Positions 42,132 to 51,400 of a stretch of 64,000 bases of DNA are shown here, piece by piece. The translations under genes and the position numbers were made by a program. The notes under the pieces are model-generated. The model had not been told where the DNA came from. It was given only the letters and a program-made list of their open reading frames with translations, and did no database searches. How positions within the stretch are numbered: the stretch's first letter is position 1; each line of letters begins with the position of its first letter. This DNA comes from a virus, in IMG/VR virus record IMGVR_UViG_3300042691_041718, positions 62,001-126,000 of that record; one strand, written 5' to 3'.

Positions 42132-42843
42132 TTTTTAAAATATCAACAATTTTTTTCATACCAACTGTTGCTGGTTCTTTAATATGTGTATAATTAATCT
42201 TACTCAAACCATAAGAATCTGACCAAACAATCATTTCATCAGCAGGATCAACATAATATATCTTACAAGTATCCTTCACCAATGTTGGTAGTAAATTAGC
42301 AGGAGCTACTTGCATTGATGTTCCAACAATAATACAAATATCACACTTTTGAGCAGCTTCTTCTGCCTTTGATAATAAATTATAGTTCAAACTTTCACCA
42401 AACCAAACAACAGCTGGTCTTAATTGAGAACCTTTTGAACACTTATCACCAATATTAATATCACCTTCCCAATCAAACGTTTCATCTGATCCAGGGAAAG
42501 AAGATTTAGCTTTTGATAATTCACCGTGTAAATGAATTACATTAGTAGAACCTGCTCTTTCGTGTAGATTATCAACATTTTGAGTAACTAAAGTTACATT
42601 ATAATCTTTTTCTAACTCAGCAATTATTTTATGAGCATCATTTGGATAGACATCTTTCATTTGAGCGCGACGTTGGTTATAAAAATCCAAAACACGATTT
42701 TTATCTTTTCTCCAACCAGTTAAGGTTGCTACATCTTCAATTTTGAAGTTATACCAAAGACCATCAGAATCACGAAAGGTTTCAACTCCCGACTCTTTAG
42801 AAACTCCAGCACCAGTAAATATTAATATTTTTTTCATAGACAT
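42124..42843 (-). CDS. cobB: Sirtuin (Sir2/CobB) NAD-dependent deacylase
   Basis: A 239-residue sirtuin. GAGVSKESGVETFRD (11-25) and GLW form the NAD site, TQNVDNLHERAG (87-98) the ribose and nicotinamide pocket, and HLHGEL carries the catalytic His. VVWFGE and GTSMQVAPA follow. The pair Y55 and R58 in FYNQRRA matches the Tyr/Arg of CobB and SIRT5 that favours succinyl or malonyl lysine. Only one Cys (GDKCSKGS) lies where most sirtuins keep four zinc ligands, so the zinc site is lost. It consumes NAD and makes O-acyl-ADP-ribose. A TATCTTTG box precedes it. It heads the operon down to 40188. Confidence 0.93.
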   Translation of the reverse strand: MSMKKILIFTGAGVSKESGVETFRDSDGLWYNFKIEDVATLTGWRKDKNRVLDFYNQRRAQMKDVYPNDAHKIIAELEKDYNVTLVTQNVDNLHERAGSTNVIHLHGELSKAKSSFPGSDETFDWEGDINIGDKCSKGSQLRPAVVWFGESLNYNLLSKAEEAAQKCDICIIVGTSMQVAPANLLPTLVKDTCKIYYVDPADEMIVWSDSYGLSKINYTHIKEPATVGMKKIVDILKNV

Positions 42844-42853
42844 AAATAATATA

Positions 42854-42861
42854 CAAAGATA
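42854..42861 (-). promoter_or_regulatory. Bacteroidetes-type promoter (TATCTTTG)
   Basis: A minus-strand TAnnTTTG box 10 bases before the sirtuin ATG at 42843. Confidence 0.5.
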
Positions 42862-42893
42862 ATAAAAATAAGTTTATTAGAAAGTATTTAAAT

Positions 42894-42904
42894 TTTAATA
42901 TATA
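42894..42904 (+). promoter_or_regulatory. Late-type promoter motif TTTAATATATA
   Basis: A perfect copy 20 bases before the ATG of the 1817-residue tail gene. Confidence 0.6.
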
Positions 42905-42924
42905 ATAAAAAATATATTAGTTGA

Positions 42925-45900
42925 ATGCCATTACCTTCACAAAACATCATTAGAAATAAACCATATTTAGTTTCAGCTGTGGATTATCAGTTAGGTACTT
43001 TTGTTGATCCATTGCAATATAATTTAGCTTATTTTGATAATTTTCAAATATTAGAGGAAAGAACGAATGGTTACGCAAGTCCTCGTTTGGTAAACTGGGT
43101 AGAACCATATACTGTCAATGATATAAATAAAACATTATTTTATACAGAGGTTAATTCAAATATACAAGTTGGTGATAGAGTATTTATAATAAATGGATAT
43201 TATGATAGTGATTTATTGATTAAGGATGATAAGTATAAATCTGGTAGAGATGGTTATATAGTTCTTTATGTTGATAAATGTAAGATAGTTCTTGATATAG
43301 ATTACACTGGTGTTTTACCATTCAATGATACTGAAAAAAAGGATGACTTTGTAAAAGTTTGGAAAATTTCAACAAGAGAACAATTCTTACATGTTAATAA
43401 ACAAATATCATCAAGAGGAGGTCAACTTAACTATAAGTTTGATAAGTATCAAAATAATATGATATATGCTGATTCTAATGACGTTTTTTATCAACCAGTT
43501 TATAACGAAGAGTATACCGCAGGTACAATATCTAATATAGCTGGATATGGTGTTAGTTTAGGTTTAACAGGTGCTCCAGGATTTTTTGTTAGAAATGGTA
43601 GTGGTTATTGGATTAATATATCAAAAGAGTTATACTTTTATGGTTCTTTTTCAGCAGCTCTTGGAACTTATTCAAATAATAGACTAATGGTTATGAGTGG
43701 TGATTTCACTCATAAAGGAACCGATTTCAAAGAAGGAAATATTTATGAATGGGTTACTGGACCTACAAATTCATATTGGGGAGTTGATAAACTTTTCTCA
43801 AAACCAATAATTAGTAAGTCTAACTTTAGAAGTGGTGATTTTTTTGGAACTTTTAATAATGGTATTTATGGAATACAGGAAAAGAGAATACAGTGGAAAG
43901 GTATAAAATCTAAGTGGAATGGTGGTACTTTATTAAATACAATTTGGGAAAATGGTGATTTAAATTCAAAAATAACAATTGCTGGTCAAAACTATACAAC
44001 AACACTAGATAGTTCTGGTGATCCAATTCAAAAAAGTAATACTAATAATAATGGTGGTAAAGGGTTTAACTTTATTATAGATTCTAGTATATTAAAAGCT
44101 AATATTGAAAATGGTACAATAATAAATGCTAAATTAGGTGGTACAAATACTAAGAAAGTTTTAAAAAATCACTTAAATTCTGCTACACAAAGTTTTGATA
44201 TATCTATTCAAAAAGGATACTTTGAAGATGGACAATTTAATTCATTATTAATTGACAATTCAACTTTAATTAACTCTAAGTTAGTTGATAGTAAAATAAC
44301 AAATAGTAGAATTGTAAATTCCCAAGTTATTGATAGTGTAGTCAAAGACTCTACTTATATTTCGGAAGATTCTATTAAGATAAAAGCTTACGATGAGTGG
44401 AATGTTTCAGAATATAGATACACTAATCTAGCAAATAACCCAACCGGATCAAGTACTTATAGTATAATAAAACTATCTAGTCCATTTAGCTTACAAAATT
44501 CAAGAACAACACACAAATTATTCAAATTTTATATTGATGAAAAAGACTACAAAAAACTTAAATTAGATGATTATTTCTATTTAAAGGGTATAAACATAAA
44601 TAATAATTCAAAAATTCCAATAAATTTCTTTGATAAAAAATTTAAAATTGGAACTTGGGTTGATTTTAACGATGAATATACAGAGTCTTTTATAAACGAT
44701 GATTATACATATGAAAGAGATAATACAGTGGCTAATTTCTATAAAAGAGGATTTGAGTATAATGCTTATTTATCAACACCTGAAGAAAATAGTTATGTTT
44801 TAAACAGTTTAACCGCATCTGTTGATTTACAAATGATGATAAGTGCTACTTTATCATCAACTGCTAGTATAGTTGCTCAATCAACTGGAATAATCAAAAC
44901 AAATACAAACTCAAATTACTATTCAGTTGATATTTTAGTATCTATACAAGATGTTATAAATAGAGATGTGGATTCAACAGAATTTAATTTTAACTATAAT
45001 TCTAATCCTGGTACACAATCAACATATATAGGTAACTTAATTGATATATCAAAAGCATTTATAATAAATTCAAACTTTGATAGTGGTATTTTAGAAACAT
45101 CTGATTGGAATAGTGGTTATTATATAAACTATAACAACGATGTTAATATATCATCATTAACAGGAAGTGGTACTTATAGAATATCTTTAAATACCGTTAA
45201 TAGTACTTTAATTGTTACTAATACACAATATGTATCTGAAAAAAATAAAGAATTTAGTTTTAAAATTGGTGATGTTGTTTATTTAAACTCAGTTGATTAT
45301 ATAAATGGTGGTGTAGTTAAAAGAATACCTGATTCATACGAAGTATTATCAATTGATGTTAACAAATTAACACTTAAAGAAATTGGTACTAATATATTAT
45401 CCGGATTAACAGCTGGTGGATATTTTGAAACAAATAATTCAAGAAACAGATATAATTATCTAAGCAAAGTTAAATTCTATAAGAGTAAAATAAAATCTGG
45501 GCTATTTAAAAGAGGATATATGAATAGTTCATTGATAAAAAATGATAATTATGATTCATCCGATAAAGATTTTTTCAATCTTGAGAAGATTAGAAGTTTG
45601 ATTATAAGTGATACAATTTTTAGTAATAATAATAATATATTATCATCAGCAACTTATTTAAATTCATTTTTTATCGGAGGTAATGATGTTTGGCAAGATG
45701 GTATAATACAAAACTCATTTTTAAATAACTTTGGTTTCAATAAAGGTGTTATTAAAGAATCTCAATGGTATGATGGTGTATTTACTAATGGAACTTTTTA
45801 CAACTCAAGATCATTTGATGGTAATGGTACTATTGATAAGAAATATTATTATGATAATAGAATAAAATCATATCACATAGATGGTGTTGTAACAGCAACT

Positions 45901-48378
45901 GTTTCAAACTTTAGATACTCTTGGGTCAAAGGAGAATTTAAAGATGGAATATTCTTTAAGAGTGATTGGGAGGATGGTGTATTTAAGAATGGTATATTTA
46001 ATTATTCTAAGTTCTACAAAGGTACGTTTAGTAACGGACAAATTGGTGAGCCAAAATCAGCGGCTGAATCAACAGTTATTTATAATGGAGATATTCTTTA
46101 TGCAACTGTTAATAATGCCACACTATATGCTAAAAGTCCAAATTATTTAGGAGCAACTGAAAGTGGTGATATTTATAATATAAACTGGTATGATGGTATA
46201 TTTAATAATGGTGTTTTTGGTTCTTATTACGAAAGATTATATATTTATGTTGGTGGATCAACATACTCTAATCATGTTGTCCCATTAAACGCAACTGCAA
46301 ATCCAAATGGTAGTAATGGTATGTCTATAAACCAAACTAATTTTAGTAATATTTGGAATGATCAAAGAACACAGGGATTTTTAGTATCAACTCAAAGTTT
46401 ATCAAGTACAGTATATGATGTTATTGTAAATCCTGAACTTCCTTTTGATATAGAATTAAAAGTTAAAATCAATCATACTTATATAGGTGATATATTGATA
46501 AATTTAAAATCCCCAAATGGTAAAATTATAAATGTTAAAGACTATAATATAGGAAGTGATAATGACTTTAAATCCAATGACTCGATTGTTTTTACTACAA
46601 ATGATTCAAATCCAATATTAACATCAGTCTTACCACAATACTACAATAATGATAACCCACCTTATTTGAAATTTAGAATGAGTAAATCACTTGGTATTGG
46701 TACTTTTGGAACATATAGCTTCCTATCCAATACAATTAACTCAACTGAATTATTAAATTTTGATAATACATTTAATGGAAATTGGGAATTGATAATCATT
46801 GATAATTCACTATATGATATTGGATACTTATTTGAGTGGGAATTAACATTTAAATACAATACTCTTGATTATACAATAGATAGAAATAACTATGCAACTT
46901 GGTATAATGGTACATTTAATGGAGGACAATTTACAAATTATGCTAAGTGGAAAAATGGTACATTTAATGGTGGTAGATTTATATCTACTTATGGATGTAG
47001 CCAAAGTGGTTTATTTTATAATAACTCAGAAGACAAGTTAACTTACTCTTGGGAGAATGGTACATTTAACGATGGTGAATTTGGTAACTCATCAACTGGA
47101 GATAACTCAACATGGTATTACGGTATATTTAATGGTGGTGACTTCAAAGGTAAAATTTGGAATAATGGATTATTCACTGGTGGTAACTTCAAAGGTAGCT
47201 CAACCTTCTCAGCAATTGGTAATCTAGATATAAATAATTATCAGAATTCAAATGCTTCTAAATTCGTAGATTCATATACGCAAAGTTTTTATGGATTGTG
47301 GGTAGATGGAATTGCTACAAATAATAAATGGAGATATTTATCAGAAAAAGCTTTTTATGTTAGAAATAAAATTCCAAAAGTTTATAACTCAATAAATTTT
47401 GATAAAGTTTTGTGGTTATCTGGTACATTTAGTAGTGATAACGGTACGTTTAAAAATAGTGTTTGGTTAACCGGGACATTTAATAAAGGTACATTTCAAT
47501 ATAGTTCTTTTAATCCATATGTAATTAGATCTAATAATGATGAATATCCGCTAAAGTTAAATACTACGAATAGTGATTATTCATTTACTCCTAACTTTAA
47601 TAGTACTAATGCTACTAATAATTCAATACCAGATAAATCAAATTGGGTAACTGGTGATTTTATAGATAGTGATTTTTATATGTCGAGATGGTTAAATGGT
47701 AATTTCATTAGTGGTACTGCATGGGGTATGATTTTTTATAATGGTGTTTCTAATTTTATGAATGCTTATAATGTTATTTGGGAAGGAGGTACTTGGAAAA
47801 ATGGTAACTGGTATGGATCAAATTTTGACTATGTTGGTTATGTAAACAATGAATTTACTTATAATATATTAAAACGTGGATTGAGAGATAATGGTAATTC
47901 TGTTGCCACACAACCATATGACTACGTAAATGGAACATATTCTTTGGTTCCACCACCAGACGGTCAATCTTATGGTCGAAATGAAGTACATATTTGGAAT
48001 TTATTTAAAAATTCATCAAAGGTAATTAATCAAATAAGTGATGGTGGATCTAGTGATATTAGTTTTGATATAACAGTTGAAAATACATCATCTTATAATT
48101 TTGGAACATATTATGATCCAAACGAAGGAACATCATATACATTCAGACCACCAAGACCAGAAACAAATATAACACCTTGGGTAATTACCGACGAAAGTTC
48201 TGGCGATGGTTCATTCAATCCAGAAACATGGAATGAAAATTGGAGTACAGATTTTAGTGTATTTGGAGTTAATAATAACAATAATACGGCTATTCCAAAT
48301 GCTAACTGGGAATTCACAAGTTTTTCGGAACCATCTTCAGACCCATTTTCAAATTGGACAAATATTAGTTATGATTAA
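42925..48378 (+). CDS. Giant tail protein with W-x-x-G, pentapeptide-like and P-domain modules
   Basis: A 1817-residue virion protein, MPLPSQNIIRNKPYLVSAVD onward. W-x-x-G/N-G-x-F ladders recur at about residues 310-350, 930-1040, 1325-1435 and 1495-1640. Around residues 440-480 a run of S-T-L-I-N, S-K-L-V-D, S-K-I-T-N, S-R-I-V-N and S-Q-V-I-D forms a pentapeptide-like beta helix. A P-domain-like jelly roll lies at about 1152-1312 (ILINLKSPNGK, GNWELIIID, GYLFEWELTF). The C-terminus ends FSNWTNISYD, nearly the same as the next gene. The protein is a modular relative of the 27592 and 48416 products and probably forms a tail spike or baseplate fibre. Confidence 0.78.
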   Translation: MPLPSQNIIRNKPYLVSAVDYQLGTFVDPLQYNLAYFDNFQILEERTNGYASPRLVNWVEPYTVNDINKTLFYTEVNSNIQVGDRVFIINGYYDSDLLIKDDKYKSGRDGYIVLYVDKCKIVLDIDYTGVLPFNDTEKKDDFVKVWKISTREQFLHVNKQISSRGGQLNYKFDKYQNNMIYADSNDVFYQPVYNEEYTAGTISNIAGYGVSLGLTGAPGFFVRNGSGYWINISKELYFYGSFSAALGTYSNNRLMVMSGDFTHKGTDFKEGNIYEWVTGPTNSYWGVDKLFSKPIISKSNFRSGDFFGTFNNGIYGIQEKRIQWKGIKSKWNGGTLLNTIWENGDLNSKITIAGQNYTTTLDSSGDPIQKSNTNNNGGKGFNFIIDSSILKANIENGTIINAKLGGTNTKKVLKNHLNSATQSFDISIQKGYFEDGQFNSLLIDNSTLINSKLVDSKITNSRIVNSQVIDSVVKDSTYISEDSIKIKAYDEWNVSEYRYTNLANNPTGSSTYSIIKLSSPFSLQNSRTTHKLFKFYIDEKDYKKLKLDDYFYLKGININNNSKIPINFFDKKFKIGTWVDFNDEYTESFINDDYTYERDNTVANFYKRGFEYNAYLSTPEENSYVLNSLTASVDLQMMISATLSSTASIVAQSTGIIKTNTNSNYYSVDILVSIQDVINRDVDSTEFNFNYNSNPGTQSTYIGNLIDISKAFIINSNFDSGILETSDWNSGYYINYNNDVNISSLTGSGTYRISLNTVNSTLIVTNTQYVSEKNKEFSFKIGDVVYLNSVDYINGGVVKRIPDSYEVLSIDVNKLTLKEIGTNILSGLTAGGYFETNNSRNRYNYLSKVKFYKSKIKSGLFKRGYMNSSLIKNDNYDSSDKDFFNLEKIRSLIISDTIFSNNNNILSSATYLNSFFIGGNDVWQDGIIQNSFLNNFGFNKGVIKESQWYDGVFTNGTFYNSRSFDGNGTIDKKYYYDNRIKSYHIDGVVTATVSNFRYSWVKGEFKDGIFFKSDWEDGVFKNGIFNYSKFYKGTFSNGQIGEPKSAAESTVIYNGDILYATVNNATLYAKSPNYLGATESGDIYNINWYDGIFNNGVFGSYYERLYIYVGGSTYSNHVVPLNATANPNGSNGMSINQTNFSNIWNDQRTQGFLVSTQSLSSTVYDVIVNPELPFDIELKVKINHTYIGDILINLKSPNGKIINVKDYNIGSDNDFKSNDSIVFTTNDSNPILTSVLPQYYNNDNPPYLKFRMSKSLGIGTFGTYSFLSNTINSTELLNFDNTFNGNWELIIIDNSLYDIGYLFEWELTFKYNTLDYTIDRNNYATWYNGTFNGGQFTNYAKWKNGTFNGGRFISTYGCSQSGLFYNNSEDKLTYSWENGTFNDGEFGNSSTGDNSTWYYGIFNGGDFKGKIWNNGLFTGGNFKGSSTFSAIGNLDINNYQNSNASKFVDSYTQSFYGLWVDGIATNNKWRYLSEKAFYVRNKIPKVYNSINFDKVLWLSGTFSSDNGTFKNSVWLTGTFNKGTFQYSSFNPYVIRSNNDEYPLKLNTTNSDYSFTPNFNSTNATNNSIPDKSNWVTGDFIDSDFYMSRWLNGNFISGTAWGMIFYNGVSNFMNAYNVIWEGGTWKNGNWYGSNFDYVGYVNNEFTYNILKRGLRDNGNSVATQPYDYVNGTYSLVPPPDGQSYGRNEVHIWNLFKNSSKVINQISDGGSSDISFDITVENTSSYNFGTYYDPNEGTSYTFRPPRPETNITPWVITDESSGDGSFNPETWNENWSTDFSVFGVNNNNNTAIPNANWEFTSFSEPSSDPFSNWTNISYD

Positions 48379-48400
48379 TTTTTGATAATAGTAATATAAT

Positions 48401-48411
48401 TTTAATATATA
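48401..48411 (+). promoter_or_regulatory. Late-type promoter motif TTTAATATATA
   Basis: A perfect copy 4 bases before the ATG at 48416. Confidence 0.55.
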
Positions 48412-48415
48412 GAAT

Positions 48416-51400
48416 ATGGGTTGGTCACAAAATATAAATAGAGATACATACATAGGTGGTTCTTTACCATCTGGTATAACAACAGTAATAGCAGATACTC
48501 AAAAAAACTTCGGTTGGACTTATTCTTTGATGAAATATAAAGATAGTCCAAATGAGGCATCTTTCATGGCATTGAGAGTAAATCCATTGATTTACACACA
48601 ATCAAATAGTGATATAACATTCTGGTATAATAGACCGGGTATTTCCACTTTACCTCCTATTTCTGAAAACTATACACAAGCACATATGCTACAAAAAGCT
48701 ATTGGCTTTTATAATACGACTCCAAAAAGTTTCAAAAAGGATAAAGTTTATCAATTTAATACTGTTATGATGAACTACTTACAAATTGGTGAAAATACAA
48801 CTTATGCAAGACAGTGGAGATCACCAGCTTTGTATTTAGTTACTCCAATTGGAGATAAAGCTGAGTTATTAGCTGATAAAACATTTTATAAAGATTATAG
48901 ACAAAATATAAATGGATCAGATTTAACCGATTATGATTTTAAAAAATCTGATACATTTATAATACCTTGGGCTTACTTTGAAAGTAAAGCTAGTTTAGAT
49001 ACACTAAATTCTGTTGATGGTTCTGGTAGAATTTTCACATTTCACTATTACTCGACTCCGAAAGAAGATGTTAGTTCTTTTTTATCAGAAAGACCATCAA
49101 CTTTTTATTCAAATATTTTATTCGGAAATAGTCACGCAAATACAACCTATAACAATCTTATAACTATATCTAATCATAGATATACGGAATTTAAGGGAAA
49201 TGGTAATCAAACATCTGGAAATCATCTTAATACAGGTGAAGGTATTGTATCATACTCCGTAAATGAAACGGATTGGTTAATACAAGGATTTTCATATGTT
49301 AGTTTATTTAAAACTGAGGTTATTACCACACCTTTCACTCCACCTACTACAAGATCAACTTTTTCAGCTAAACCATGGACTGAAGGAGGTAATTTATTTG
49401 GTAACGGTTGGTATGTTGCTCAAAATAGATATATTTGGTATGATAGACCAAAATCAACAACAACAAATTGGCAAAGTATAGTATTTCCAAGTGGAGCTGC
49501 TTTATATAAAGGATTAGCAAATGAACCTTATTTTAATATGCCTGTTGGTGGACCATGGTCAAATGGTCCAACAGTTGATATACCAAACTGGTATGATAGA
49601 TTTGGATTTCATCCAGATGATGAATCAGATGTAATTGGTCTTGTTACACCAAATAGGTCAACAGAGACAGTTAACTCTGGTAGTGGTTTGAATGGGTATT
49701 CAAAAAGTCCACATGAAGGATTTAGAAAAAATAATTATATTGCTAAGTTTATAAATTATGATAAATTCAATTTATCATTTAAGTATAAGAATACAAGAAA
49801 TGATAATATTGGTATAAAATTTTATTTATCTAGTAGACTTCCTTCACAAAGACCAATTGCTACTTATATAGCATCATCGTCACCAAATTTAACAATAGCA
49901 GATTGGGGAACAACAACTGATACAATTAGTGTACCATTAGATTCAAATAATTACTTAACTAGTGCTACTACATTAAAAGAGATTAAGGTAACAGTTAATA
50001 TAGATCATACTTGGGATGGTGATTTAATTTTAAATCTAAAAGGTCCAGCAGCTAATGATGTTCAAGGTATTGGTAAAGTTATAAATTTATTTAATAGAGA
50101 AAAAGGAAATAGTGATAATTTAAAATCAACCGTTTTCACATCAGATGATACTAAAAATAGTATATCTAAAGGATCAGCTCCTTTTACTGATACATTTAGA
50201 ATGAAAAAAGATGTTGGTGTTGGATATGGTGCTTATAGATCAAATACACAGGATATTAGAAAACTATTAAATTCATCAGATAGTATAGTAGGTAACTGGA
50301 CACTTTACATAAAAGATGACGCTGGGTTAGATGTTGGTAAATTAAATACATGGACAATAGAATTTTTATTTGATGATAATTCAAGTCAAAATTATTTAGG
50401 ATCTTTAACTTATAGTGTTACAGATAAAGATTATACATTCTATGGTTTACAAGGAAATCAATATCTAATATTCGTTGGGGATACAGTGCCTCAAACAACT
50501 GGAGCAACATACATTGTCGCATCATTAACAGATTTAAAAATCGAAGAAACCTATCATATCCAAAATAATACATTATTATCCGTTGGTACAAATAGTTTTC
50601 CTACTGGTTATCTAAACTATGGATTTGGACTATTCGACTCATATGATTATATAGAAACTCCAAAGTTTTATTATAATATAGGAGTTGGTAATACTTTAAA
50701 TGCTGTAAGATCAATAACTTATTCTACCATAAAGACAAAAGTTGGAACCGGTAAATTTAAATCTGGTATATGGGAGGATGGTAATTGGATAAATGGTTAT
50801 AGAGAAGATAGAAGTGTTAGAAACTTTTTTGATGTGAGTCAATTCTACTCATATAATAGAGATAAAAAATGGAGATTAACAATCTCTGGACCATCATATA
50901 ATGTTAATAATTTTAATGTTGGAGATAAAATATCTATTTCTAATATAGTTGCTATAGATATAAACAATGAAAGAAAACTTATTAGAAATTATTATACTGT
51001 GATAAGTAAAACTAATAATACATTATTAGTTGAGTTTGAATATGATTTTCCATTAAGAAGAGTTGAAAAAGATTCACCTTATCATTTTATTTACGTAACT
51101 AAAAATATTTGGTTAAGTGGTAATTTCTTCAATGGATATTTTAATGGTGGTGTTTGGACAAACGGTAGCTTCTATGGATTACCACATACTACTAAAATGG
51201 TTGATACTCAATGGATAGATGGTGAGTTATCTGGTGGTCACTTTAAATCAAATATTATTTCATTCACATATTCATCAGGTAATATTGGACTAACAAATTC
51301 ATCAACTGGATTAAGAGGTAGATTTATTAATATAACTTTAAGTGCAACACATTCTTTAAATGTTGGTGATGAGATATATGTTAGTGAATTTGAAGATGAT

